Source: JAKLIX01 sp964605655 (GTDB lineage Bacteria; Bacteroidota; Bacteroidia; Bacteroidales; CAIXZF01). Taken from it: DNA of 64,000 bases. The notes beneath the pieces were generated by a model. It worked only from the letters and a program-made list of their open reading frames with translations, was not told where the DNA came from and searched no databases. Both the position numbers and the translations under genes were made by a program. Shown here in pieces: positions 18,426 through 27,021 of the stretch. The stretch is from the NCBI GenBank assembly GCA_964605655.1, contig CAZSDK010000010.1:62001-126000 (forward strand). The letters run 5' to 3'. The number at the start of each line of letters is the position of its first letter. Positions within the stretch are counted from its first letter, which is position 1.

Positions 18426-20516
18426 CTATTCGCCGATGATCTTGAACTCAGTTCTCCTGTTCTCCTGCTTTCCTTCCGGCGTGGCGTTGGTGGAGATGGG
18501 TTGAAGAGAACCATACCCTTTAAAAACGAGCTTACTCTGACTGATTCCCTGGTCGACAAGGAATTTAACGACTGCTTTCGCCCTGTTTTCGGAAAGGACC
18601 TGGTTGGAAGTTTCAGAGCCCACATTGTCAGTATGACCGGATATTTCAATTTTAATGCCAGGCTTAACCCTCGCCAGGTCATTGATCAGGCTGGCAAGCC
18701 GGTTCAGTTCCGGGGTCGACTCAGGCCTGATCACGAATTTTCCTGTGTCAAAGAAGATGTTTTTCAGAATGATCTTACAGCCCAGGCAGGCGCCTTTAAG
18801 CCGTATCTCCTTTTCAACCAGCTGGTATTCACTCTTTTCGGGAAGATTGAAGTTCTCGGAATGAAACAGGTAGTCTTTTGCTTTCACGGCAATACCGTAG
18901 TTGAAACCGGCAGGTAACGACACCAGGAATTTGCCGGTGACACTGTTGGATGAAAAGGTGGCAATGACCTCATTCTTCACATTATCAGTGATTTCAATAT
19001 CAGCTTTCACAGGTTGGCCGGTAAAGTCATCCAGGATCCTGCCCTTCAGAATGGTCAGGTTTTTGGTTTCCACGGCCACGCTGCCTTCCATCCTGGCATC
19101 TCGCTGCGGTGAGGCAACATCGGCCAGCAATTGGTCTTCAAAATCGTTGATCGGTTGTTTTACAGGTCCCAACCAGGTGATACGGTAAATATCAAATCCA
19201 CCTTTGCCTCCTTCTTTACGGTTGGAGGTAATATAGGCTCTTTTGCCACTGGCACTCATCACGAAAGAAGTCTCATCGGCAGGTGTATTGATCGGATATC
19301 CAAGGTTTTCCGGGGCGGACCATCTGCCGGCTAGACGGGTCGATTTGAAGATGTCGTAGCCACCCATCGACTGATGTCCTTTGGAAGCAAAGTAGATCGT
19401 CTTGCCGTCAGGATGCATGTAGATAGAGTTCTCATCCAGCACGGTATTGACCTCCGATCCTATGGTCATGCCTTCACCCCAGATGTTCTTCATCCTGTCC
19501 ATGACACCACTGAAGAACAGGTCTTTACCACCCTTAATACCCACCCCCTGGTCAGTGACATAGTACATTTTTATTCCATCGGTAGAGAAACAGGCCCCGG
19601 TCTCATTTCCTGCACTGTTGATCTTGTCGGGCAGTCTCAGGGGTGTCGTCCACGTTTTTCCGTCCAGTTTTGAAACATAAATGTCTTTCTGATCACCCAG
19701 GCTGCCCAGGTAGAGGGTCTGTCCGTCGTAACTGACAGCTAACCCTTCATATTGGCCGGCTGTTTCGAAGGGGACGCCAAAAGGCTGTGGTTGCGACCAT
19801 TTCGATTTCTCCCTGTTGGCGATCCAAACCGTGTTCTTTCCCTGGACCTCTTTTGTAGCAGGACGGTCGGTGTTGAAAATCAGGGTAGACTCATCGGCCG
19901 TGATGCTGGGATTGTATTCATTGTATTCGCTGTTCCAGTCTTTGACAGCTTCCACCCAAAGACGTTCCAATGGTTTGGCAACCATGGATTTAGCAATGTC
20001 ACACTGGGAAATTTCCCTCTGGAGTTCTTCGTTGATCTTTTGCAGCACCCTATCTTTCTCTATGGTTATATAAAGACTGAACTGGGCTTTGGCCTGGTCG
20101 AACCGGTAATCCAGCTTATAGGCTTTGCCCAGAAGGAAGTATACGTCAGGGTCACAATCCTCGGCTTTCAGCTTAAGGGCTTTTTCAAAATAGGGAATGG
20201 AAGACAGGACATTGTAAGTGTAAAAGAAGCACACTCCCAGCTTATAGTTGAGGTTGGCATTATCGGGGTTGAACTCATTGGCTTTCAGGAAAGGTTCTTT
20301 TGCCTGAAGGAACAAGGAGGAGGCATCTTTATTGGTTTCCATGAGTTTGAGGGCCTCCTTGAAGTAGGTTTCGCCGGATTCAAGCTGTGACTCGGCGATC
20401 TTAAAGGCTTCTTTTTTATCCTTGAAAAGACTCGATTTGAATTCGACATTTTGTCCCCTGGCTGACACAAGGTTCAGTAACCAGAAGGAAAGTACAAATA
20501 GGGTATAACGGTTCAT
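18426..20516 (-). CDS. PorE-like protein: TPR, beta-propeller, CRD and OmpA C-terminal domains
   Basis: A 696-residue exported protein. A signal peptide (residues ~1-17, ending SARGQ) is followed by TPR-like helices to ~150 and PD40 (WD40-like) beta-propeller blades at ~180-430 with DGKTIYFASKG and SGKRAYITSNRKEGGKGGFDIY. Next comes a carboxypeptidase-regulatory-like domain (~470-560), then a C-terminal OmpA domain with NIFFDTGKFVIRPES, ISGHTDNVG and NRRTEF. This is the domain order of PorE, a peptidoglycan-binding component of the type IX secretion system. Other Bacteroidota OmpA proteins share it, so it is called PorE-like. It follows a TPR gene by 19 bases and precedes aroK by 10. Confidence 0.85.
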   Translation of the reverse strand: MNRYTLFVLSFWLLNLVSARGQNVEFKSSLFKDKKEAFKIAESQLESGETYFKEALKLMETNKDASSLFLQAKEPFLKANEFNPDNANLNYKLGVCFFYTYNVLSSIPYFEKALKLKAEDCDPDVYFLLGKAYKLDYRFDQAKAQFSLYITIEKDRVLQKINEELQREISQCDIAKSMVAKPLERLWVEAVKDWNSEYNEYNPSITADESTLIFNTDRPATKEVQGKNTVWIANREKSKWSQPQPFGVPFETAGQYEGLAVSYDGQTLYLGSLGDQKDIYVSKLDGKTWTTPLRLPDKINSAGNETGACFSTDGIKMYYVTDQGVGIKGGKDLFFSGVMDRMKNIWGEGMTIGSEVNTVLDENSIYMHPDGKTIYFASKGHQSMGGYDIFKSTRLAGRWSAPENLGYPINTPADETSFVMSASGKRAYITSNRKEGGKGGFDIYRITWLGPVKQPINDFEDQLLADVASPQRDARMEGSVAVETKNLTILKGRILDDFTGQPVKADIEITDNVKNEVIATFSSNSVTGKFLVSLPAGFNYGIAVKAKDYLFHSENFNLPEKSEYQLVEKEIRLKGACLGCKIILKNIFFDTGKFVIRPESTPELNRLASLINDLARVKPGIKIEISGHTDNVGSETSNQVLSENRAKAVVKFLVDQGISQSKLVFKGYGSLQPISTNATPEGKQENRRTEFKIIGE

Positions 20517-20535
20517 TATTGCCATCTTTTCATCA

Positions 20536-21642
20536 TTAGTCGCAGTCAATAGCCATATATTTCCCAGCCAGCTTCACTCCCAGTTCTTCGGCCTGTTTCC
20601 AGTCAGTGCAGGCTCCTTCAGCATCTTTGAGCATTTCTTTGGAGATGCCCCGGTTCAGATAAGCCAGTCCGTAATCGGAACTATACTGAATGGCTTTGTT
20701 GAATTCAGCTATAGCCTTATCATACTGCTCTTTCTGATGAAACAGTATGCCCCGGTTGTTGTATGCCACGGCGTATTTGGGGTTGAGTTCGACAGCTTTG
20801 TCAAAGTCCTTGAAGGCCAGGTCTGGTTTTTTTGTTTCGAGGTAGGTGCTTCCCCTGTTATTATAGGCGGGGTAGTAGCCCGGATCCTTGGTGATGGCTT
20901 GTGTGTATGCTGCTATGGCGCCTTCCGGATCATTGAGTTTTCTTTTCAGGCTGCCCAGGTTATTATAAAGAAAGGCAGGGTCAGGATCAAGCTGTATTGC
21001 TTTTTGCTGATCTTTCAGCGCTTCCTGAAATTTCTCGAGTTTGCGGTAACAGCTGGCCCTGTCGTTATAAGCCCTTGAGAAATCCGGTTTGAGCTCAATG
21101 GACTTGTTTAGCTGTTTGAGCGCTTCTTCATATTGTCCCATCAGGAAATATACTTCAGCGATCAGATAATATGCCTTGAAGTTGTTGGGTTCTTTGGAGA
21201 TGACGCCCTGGTACTCTTCAGCCGCTTTATCAAAGGCCGAGATCTGCGTCATCGCTTCTGCCTTCTTCATCCTGGCCTGGTTGTTGGCCGGGTCCTGGGC
21301 TAGGATCTGCGTCATGTCGTCGATACAGCCCTGATAATCTTCCATGAAAAACCTGGCCACGCCTCTGTTATATCGTGCTTTTGAGAATTCAGGGTTGAGT
21401 GCCAGGGATTGATTGAAAAACGCGATGGCTTTCTCATACGCTTTCTTTTCAAATTCCTGAATCCCGGCGTTATAATTTTCCTGTGATTGTTGAAGTTTGC
21501 GAGCTTGTTCATTGACTTGGGCGATGGAATCGCGGTATCGGACTTCTTCCGGTGAGAGGGTGGAGTCGGCTACCGGCTGTACCTGGGCTGACAGAGCCAG
21601 AGGGAATAATAACCACAGCAGCCACAATAACTTTCTGATCAT
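20536..21642 (-). CDS. Exported tetratricopeptide-repeat protein
   Basis: A 368-residue protein with a signal peptide (MIRKLLWLLWLLFPLALSAQ) and then about eight TPR units spanning residues ~50-350. Repeats such as AYNNRGSTYLETKKPDLAFKD and AYNNRGILFHQKEQYDKAIA show the canonical A/G/Y/A/A positions. TPR arrays bind protein partners. The location in the periplasm and the tight coupling to the PorE-like gene suggest an envelope or secretion role, which is inference. ATG 21642 is chosen because it begins the signal peptide; the longer frame upstream is low-quality sequence crossing a terminator. Confidence 0.88.
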   Translation of the reverse strand: MIRKLLWLLWLLFPLALSAQVQPVADSTLSPEEVRYRDSIAQVNEQARKLQQSQENYNAGIQEFEKKAYEKAIAFFNQSLALNPEFSKARYNRGVARFFMEDYQGCIDDMTQILAQDPANNQARMKKAEAMTQISAFDKAAEEYQGVISKEPNNFKAYYLIAEVYFLMGQYEEALKQLNKSIELKPDFSRAYNDRASCYRKLEKFQEALKDQQKAIQLDPDPAFLYNNLGSLKRKLNDPEGAIAAYTQAITKDPGYYPAYNNRGSTYLETKKPDLAFKDFDKAVELNPKYAVAYNNRGILFHQKEQYDKAIAEFNKAIQYSSDYGLAYLNRGISKEMLKDAEGACTDWKQAEELGVKLAGKYMAIDCD

Positions 21643-21678
21643 CTTAAAGAAAAAGATTAGTGAATGAGGATAAAGAAT

Positions 21679-21724
21679 AAAAAAAAGCGCTCCTGCCAGC
21701 TGATCAACGACAAAAGCGCTTTTA
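21679..21724 (-). terminator. Intrinsic terminator after the beta-propeller gene
   Basis: AAAAGCGC at 21683-21690 pairs with GCGCTTTT at 21717-21724, giving an 8-bp stem with a 26-base loop. On the minus strand the stem is followed by eight T residues. It lies between the stop at 21741 and the next minus-strand start at 21642, so it would separate these two genes. Confidence 0.65.
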
Positions 21725-21740
21725 CGCAATACGGTCAGAA

Positions 21741-23084
21741 TTACTGGATTACCAGTTTTTTGTTGAAGACCTTCGTTCCGCATTGAATAGTGGCATAGTA
21801 GGTGCCACTTGACAAGGAGGAGAGGTCTACCTGGTGATTGTAAGAGAGAAGATTCTGGTTCACTTTCTGAGAGTAAACGGCCTGTCCCATGCTGTTATAG
21901 ATGTCGAGTTGAACATCCTGGCTTTCAAACCCTACGATGGCAAAGGTGAAATCGCCGTTGCCGGGGTTGGGATAAACCTCCACGCCGCCGAATTTGGGAT
22001 CAATTTTGAGGATATCGACGAGTATTCCGTTATAGGCGTACATTCCGCCTACGGTGGTAGGGTTGGTCTGATCGGTAAAGGAACCGGCCCATCCGTGACT
22101 TACATCAACCCAATCAGTGAACAGGAATTGGGTACCGGCAGTACCGTTGAAATCAGTCCAGGAATGACCGCCGTCAAAACTGTAGGAACAACCTGAGGCA
22201 GTAGTTGATGAACCCGTTGATACACAGGTGTTTGCAGTGCCCGGCACCCAGGCAAAGCTGGCGGTATAATAAATCCCGCTGGGAGTAACCAGGTTCCAAG
22301 TATTTCCACCATCCAGTGTTTCATAGAGGGCTGTGCCATTCTGGGCCCTGTCGATGGCCATGCCGTGGTAGTCATTGATAAATCTTACATCAGTATAGGT
22401 TAATGAAGAGGATACTACCTTTGCCGTCCAGGTGTGTCCTTTGTCATTGGAAATCAACACCCTGCCTTTGTTGGTACCCAGCCAGATGGTGTTTGCAACG
22501 GCAGAGCAATATCCGACGACGCCATATTCCGTAGAGGAAGAAGGAGCGGGAATATTGATCTGTGGAACCCTCGTCCATGTTGTACCGCCATCAGAGGTGG
22601 TATAAATCTCAAAATAACCGTCAACCGGGTCACCCATCGCTACGCCGTCGTTGGCATTGAAGAAGTGGACCAGGTTGGGGAATCCGTCCGGAGCCGGGAA
22701 AGCCGTTGGAATAGCGTCTGTCCAGGTGGTACCACCGTCGGTAGTCTTTAACAGCTTACCACCGCCACTAGGCCCGTAAATGGGTACCCAGGCCGTGCTG
22801 TAATCGGAGGCATAGATCATAGAGACACCATAAGTGGTGTAACCGGGGATGGCCCCTGCTGTCCAGAGGGTCCCGCCATTGTTGGTACGGGTAAAAACCT
22901 GTATTTCGGCTCCGGTACCGGAACCGTCATAACCAACGGCCCAAACAACATTGGCATCAACAGCACAGATATAGTTGATTCCCACAGAAGCCTGGGGGAA
23001 AGCCGTAGCCTGTTGAACCCATTGAGCCTGAAGCGATAGGCTGGTCACAGCCAAAATGAAGATAAAGAGTAATTTTTTCATCAT
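21741..23084 (-). CDS. Secreted YCF48-like beta-propeller protein with T9SS type A sorting tail
   Basis: A 447-residue exported protein. A signal peptide (MMKKLLFIFILAVTSLSLQAQ) is followed by five or six propeller blades marked by repeated turns: TTDGGTTWT, TSDGGTTWT, SNDKGHTWT, TLDGGNTWN and SFDGGHSWT. This is the YCF48/BNR pattern also seen in plant HCF136. The last ~75 residues are a Por_Secre_tail: VEVYPNPGNGDF, LDIYNSMGQAVY, LSSGTYYATIQ and a terminal KKLVIQ. The protein should be delivered to the cell surface or medium by the type IX system. No enzymatic residues are evident, and the ligand is unknown. Confidence 0.88.
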   Translation of the reverse strand: MMKKLLFIFILAVTSLSLQAQWVQQATAFPQASVGINYICAVDANVVWAVGYDGSGTGAEIQVFTRTNNGGTLWTAGAIPGYTTYGVSMIYASDYSTAWVPIYGPSGGGKLLKTTDGGTTWTDAIPTAFPAPDGFPNLVHFFNANDGVAMGDPVDGYFEIYTTSDGGTTWTRVPQINIPAPSSSTEYGVVGYCSAVANTIWLGTNKGRVLISNDKGHTWTAKVVSSSLTYTDVRFINDYHGMAIDRAQNGTALYETLDGGNTWNLVTPSGIYYTASFAWVPGTANTCVSTGSSTTASGCSYSFDGGHSWTDFNGTAGTQFLFTDWVDVSHGWAGSFTDQTNPTTVGGMYAYNGILVDILKIDPKFGGVEVYPNPGNGDFTFAIVGFESQDVQLDIYNSMGQAVYSQKVNQNLLSYNHQVDLSSLSSGTYYATIQCGTKVFNKKLVIQ

Positions 23085-23123
23085 CTTTGTATTGTTTTTT
23101 GTTTGACTTTCTTTTTGCACATA

Positions 23124-23131
23124 CAAAGGTA
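23124..23131 (-). promoter_or_regulatory. -7 element upstream of the YCF48-like gene
   Basis: CAAAGGTA on the plus strand reads TACCTTTG on the minus strand and lies 40 bases before ATG 23084. The nearest TTTG is 24 bases away, longer than the usual spacing. Confidence 0.4.
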
Positions 23132-23180
23132 ATAAAAAAGTTTTTGTTCTGATCTCAAATCTGCCCTGAATCAAAACCCT

Positions 23181-24197
23181 ATGACCCTTCTGCAGGATTT
23201 TTCCTTGCTGCCGTACAACACCTTCAGAGTCAATGTAATGGCTAAGTACTTCACCTTACTCCGTGATCAGGCGGAGATCCGTTATTTTGTGGAGGAATTG
23301 TATCCCAGGTACGCTCCCTGCCTGATCTTGGGAGGTGGAAGCAATATACTGTTTACCAAGGATTTTGATGGACTGGTCGTCGCTGTCAGAAATCGAGGGA
23401 TGGAAGTGGAGGCTGTCACCGACCTTGATTTTCTGGTTACTGTGGAAGCCGGCACCCCCTGGAACGAGGTGGTTGATTTTTGTGTGGACAGGAATATGTC
23501 CGGCATAGAGAATCTGGCCCTGATACCAGGTAATACCGGGAGCGGACCTATTCAGAACATCGGTGCTTACGGTGTTGAGCTGAAGGATGTCGTTTACCAG
23601 GTCCGGGGGTTCGATCTTCATACAGGAGAAAGCAGGGTGCTCAGCAGGGAGGATTGCCGTTTTGGTTATCGCGACAGTATTTTTAAGAGAGAATTAAAGG
23701 GCCGTTTTTTGATCAGTTCTGTTACGATTCAATTATCCAAAGAAAGACCTGTAAAGGATCATTATCCCACCCTGAGGCAGGAGCTGGAGAAAAGAGGATG
23801 CTTCCATCCTTCGGCATCGGACATCCGCGATGCGGTCAGTCACATCAGGAAGTCGAGACTGCCGGACCCTGAGGTGACGGGGAATGCGGGGAGTTTCTTT
23901 AAAAATCCTTTGGTCAGTGCTGCGAAATTTGAGGACCTTAAGTTGCATTATCCCTCCCTATCAGCCTATCCTGAGCCCGGAAATGAATATAAAATTCCCG
24001 CCGGCTGGCTCATCGAACAATGCGGATGGAAGGGGAAAAGAACTGGTAATGCCGGGGTCCATGACAGGCAGGCCCTGGTGCTGGTCAACCATGGCGGTGC
24101 TTCAGGACAGGAGATACTGGAACTTGCTGAACAAATCCGCAGTTCTGTCGACCAGGAATTTGGGATCACGCTTGAGTTTGAAGTGAATATCATCTGA
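23181..24197 (+). CDS. murB: UDP-N-acetylenolpyruvoylglucosamine reductase MurB
   Basis: A 338-residue FAD enzyme that reduces the enolpyruvyl group to form UDP-MurNAc in peptidoglycan synthesis. The start has LLPYNTFRV. FAD-binding motifs are LGGGSNILF and IPGNTGSGPIQNIGAYGVEL. Catalytic-region motifs are GYRDSIFK, GNAGSFFKNP and the C-terminal ITLEFEV with the conserved Glu. Its length matches the E. coli-type (type I) enzyme. It is divergent from the YCF48-like gene and convergent with the MgtC-like gene, 24 bases away. Confidence 0.95.
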   Translation: MTLLQDFSLLPYNTFRVNVMAKYFTLLRDQAEIRYFVEELYPRYAPCLILGGGSNILFTKDFDGLVVAVRNRGMEVEAVTDLDFLVTVEAGTPWNEVVDFCVDRNMSGIENLALIPGNTGSGPIQNIGAYGVELKDVVYQVRGFDLHTGESRVLSREDCRFGYRDSIFKRELKGRFLISSVTIQLSKERPVKDHYPTLRQELEKRGCFHPSASDIRDAVSHIRKSRLPDPEVTGNAGSFFKNPLVSAAKFEDLKLHYPSLSAYPEPGNEYKIPAGWLIEQCGWKGKRTGNAGVHDRQALVLVNHGGASGQEILELAEQIRSSVDQEFGITLEFEVNII

Positions 24198-24221
24198 GGT
24201 TGGCAAGCTCCCCGGTTTCTC

Positions 24222-25493
24222 TCATAAAAGTATAATAATCAGCGCATTGACTGCGACGATGACCGCTATCAGCCAGACAGACGTTTTGAGCAACGGTGTG
24301 CCACCAAAGACCCAGGCATAAAAGGTCTTCAGAATGTTATTACTCATGATGGCCAGATAAGAGGCCCTGGCCGCGGTATAGACATCCAGGTGAGGCAACT
24401 TGCCCTGGAAAATCCCGATCAGGAAGGGGTCAATATCGGTGACCCCGGTCACAACCGACAGAAGTTGCAGTCCGCTCTTACCAAAATAGAGCAGGGTGAA
24501 ATGGGTGACGGTGTAGAAGATGATATACAAAAGTGCGAACAGGAGTGCTACCTTGAATTCCAGTGGGTTACCCGTTGTGGTGATGCCGGGGGTATGCATT
24601 GTCACTTTTCCGGACCTGGTCCAGGCAAAAATACCGGCACCGGCAGTAAGGACAAAGAGCAAACCCAGGCCGGGCAACATGATCCTGAACAGGTCCAGGT
24701 TGAAGATCAGCAGGAGTACCAGGATGCGTGGAAACATCATGGCGACAGAAAGAAGAATGGCACTCGAATAAGCGGTTCGCTGCTCAGGATTCTCTTTCGC
24801 TTTTTTCGCCAGGATCACGGTTGTGGCAGTACTGCTGTATGCTCCGCCCAGGATTCCCGAGACCAGGATTCCGGAACCCTTAAAGACAAAACGTTGCAGG
24901 AGGTAGCTGAGATAGGAGATGCTCGAAATGACCACCACGGCCATCCAGATTTTATATGGCGTCAGGGGTATTTCACTGACTATGGGCTTGTCGGGGACCA
25001 TGGGAAGAACAACCCCGGCGATGAACAGGAAAGTGCCCAGGGTGATAAACTCCTCCCGGTTGAATTTTCTCGAAAGCACCACGAAGGAGCTTTTTAACTC
25101 TGTGAATATCAATACAGTGACTATAATAAGGAGAAAGAGCCACAGAGGCTGCGTATGGATCAGGGGAGTGAGACAGTAGGTGATGAGGGCGATGAGGATG
25201 GTGGTCAAACCATAATCACTGGCATGTCTGATTTTGAAAATATAGAAGATGCCCAGCAGGGCCGAGAGTACCAATCCTCCTCCCATGAAGGCGGTAAGAT
25301 AATGATTGTCAATTGTATACAGGATGAATCCGAGGATGCCGATGAAAGTGAAGGTACGATCGGTGCCGAACAGGCGGCTGCCTTCGGCCTGCGCATGGAG
25401 CCGTCGTTGCGACAAGCCAATGATCAGGGAGAATACGGCGACCAGGATAAACTCGAACAATTCCCTGGGCAGTTGCTGGAGAAGGGAGGGCAT
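24222..25493 (-). CDS. MgtC/SapB plus DUF4010 family membrane protein
   Basis: A 423-residue protein with about 12 hydrophobic helices. The first ~140 residues match the MgtC/SapB N-terminal pattern (FILVAVFSLIIGLSQRRLHAQAEG, then a GTDRTFTFIGILGF turn). The rest corresponds to the DUF4010 membrane domain, with GGAYSSTATTVILAKKAKE and a C-terminal ASRASYLAIMSN-type helix. Family members are linked to magnesium or divalent-cation homeostasis, mostly without direct biochemical proof. It is divergent from the NhaD-like gene and opens an ion-transport block. Confidence 0.82.
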   Translation of the reverse strand: MPSLLQQLPRELFEFILVAVFSLIIGLSQRRLHAQAEGSRLFGTDRTFTFIGILGFILYTIDNHYLTAFMGGGLVLSALLGIFYIFKIRHASDYGLTTILIALITYCLTPLIHTQPLWLFLLIIVTVLIFTELKSSFVVLSRKFNREEFITLGTFLFIAGVVLPMVPDKPIVSEIPLTPYKIWMAVVVISSISYLSYLLQRFVFKGSGILVSGILGGAYSSTATTVILAKKAKENPEQRTAYSSAILLSVAMMFPRILVLLLIFNLDLFRIMLPGLGLLFVLTAGAGIFAWTRSGKVTMHTPGITTTGNPLEFKVALLFALLYIIFYTVTHFTLLYFGKSGLQLLSVVTGVTDIDPFLIGIFQGKLPHLDVYTAARASYLAIMSNNILKTFYAWVFGGTPLLKTSVWLIAVIVAVNALIIILL

Positions 25494-25661
25494 CGTTTTT
25501 TTTACTAAGGTAGTTCATTCTTTTCTCAGCTGTTATTATAAGACCCAAAATAAATGTTGCCTAATTTTGAGGTTCCCAAACACTCCTCGAATAATTTAAG
25601 GAAAAATAAACTGTTTTGCTGCTCGACGCTTCTCATTACTAACTACTTAATACTCAATTTC

Positions 25662-26933
25662 ATGTTACTTACCGTACCTGTATTGCTCGGAATACGACTG
25701 GAGTTTATTGTTTTCTGTCTGATCCTGCTTGGAGTGGCCGTTTTCAACAAGAAGACCATGGAGATTGCCCTTGCCGGACTGCTGGTGTTACTGATGGTGA
25801 AATTCGTTTTTGATGATTCTTTTGACCTTTACCATCATTTCATGGGAAAAGTGGGGCTGGTTCAGCAGATCCTGCACAAGGACCTGCGTGAAGGAGAATG
25901 GGTAGTGCTGCTGAACCTTCTCGGGTTGTTGCTGGGGTTTGCCCTGTTGGCTAAGATCTTTGAGATTTCAAGAGTTCCGGACTGGTTGCCGGGGATCCTT
26001 CCTGACAACTGGACCGGTGGCTTGGTGCTGCTGGCGTTGGTATTTGTCGTCTCTACATTTCTGGACAATATTGCGGCCGCCATGCTGGGTGGAAGTATCG
26101 CCATGGTGGTTTATAAGAACAAGCTTCATATCGGTTACCTGGCGGCCATTGTGGCGGCCAGCAATGCCGGCGGTGCGGGAAGTGTTATAGGCGATACCAC
26201 CACCACGCTGATGTGGATCGACGGGGTGAATCCCCTGGATGTCACCCATGCTTTTGTGGCTAGTTTTACAGCCTTTTTCATCTTTGGTGTGGTGGGCTCC
26301 CTGCAGCAGGACCGGCTTCAGCGCATCCGCCGGGACCCGCACAAAAACCTGAAAATTGGTTATAAGCAGCTGTATATTGTGGTGTTCATGCTGTTGGGCG
26401 CCATTGCCACCAACTATTTTTTCGACCTGCCTGCTCTCGGGGTATGGGTAGTGATCGTAATAGCGTCATTGTTGATGGACATGCCATGGCATGTCCTGAC
26501 GGGTGCAGCCAAAGGTTCTGTTTTTTTACTGGCCCTGGTAACCTGCGCTTCCCTCATGCCCGTGGAAGAGCTTCCCGCTGCCTCCGTTGTGACCACCTTT
26601 GTCCTTGGTTTTGTCTCAGCCGTATTTGACAACATACCCTTGACAAAGTTGTGTCTCGACCAGGGTGGTTATGACTGGGGGGTGCTGGCCTATGCCGTAG
26701 GGTTTGGCGGTTCCATGATCTGGTTTGGGTCGTCGGCAGGGGTCGCTCTTTCCAACATGTTCCCCGAAATGAGGAACACGGGTAAATACCTTGGCCGGTC
26801 ATGGCATGTGGCTCTGGCCTATATTGTAGGGTTTTACACGATGATCGCCGTGGTAGGATGGGAACCACACGCGCCGCATAATGAGAGCCTGGTGAAACCA
26901 GACAAGGAAATCCCTGTGATTCAGAAGAAATGA
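25662..26933 (+). CDS. NhaD/ArsB-type (IT superfamily) sodium:proton antiporter-like protein
   Basis: A 423-residue membrane protein with about 11-12 helices. FLDNIAAAMLGGSIAM and the later VFDNIPLTKLCLDQGG form the twin inverted-repeat signature of ion-transporter superfamily members such as NhaD, each with a conserved Asn-Ile pair. ASNAGGAGSVIGDTTTT is the matching substrate loop. It probably exchanges Na+ for H+, but arsenite or dicarboxylate transport is possible for the wider superfamily. ATG 25662 is preferred to the TTG at 25554, which adds a 36-residue polar extension with no support. Confidence 0.8.
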   Translation: MLLTVPVLLGIRLEFIVFCLILLGVAVFNKKTMEIALAGLLVLLMVKFVFDDSFDLYHHFMGKVGLVQQILHKDLREGEWVVLLNLLGLLLGFALLAKIFEISRVPDWLPGILPDNWTGGLVLLALVFVVSTFLDNIAAAMLGGSIAMVVYKNKLHIGYLAAIVAASNAGGAGSVIGDTTTTLMWIDGVNPLDVTHAFVASFTAFFIFGVVGSLQQDRLQRIRRDPHKNLKIGYKQLYIVVFMLLGAIATNYFFDLPALGVWVVIVIASLLMDMPWHVLTGAAKGSVFLLALVTCASLMPVEELPAASVVTTFVLGFVSAVFDNIPLTKLCLDQGGYDWGVLAYAVGFGGSMIWFGSSAGVALSNMFPEMRNTGKYLGRSWHVALAYIVGFYTMIAVVGWEPHAPHNESLVKPDKEIPVIQKK

Positions 26934-26956
26934 ACCAGGGCGTTCATAAATAATCC

Positions 26957-26988
26957 TTGCCTTGTAGAATACAGGTTTGTTATCTTTG
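26957..26988 (+). promoter_or_regulatory. Bacteroidota-type promoter of kup
   Basis: TTG at 26957-26959, 21 bases, then TATCTTTG at 26981-26988. The transcript would start near 26995, and a purine-rich AGGAGAAACG lies directly before the kup ATG. Confidence 0.6.
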
Positions 26989-27021
26989 CCTGCTTTTGTA
27001 ACATACTGAACAGGAGAAACG

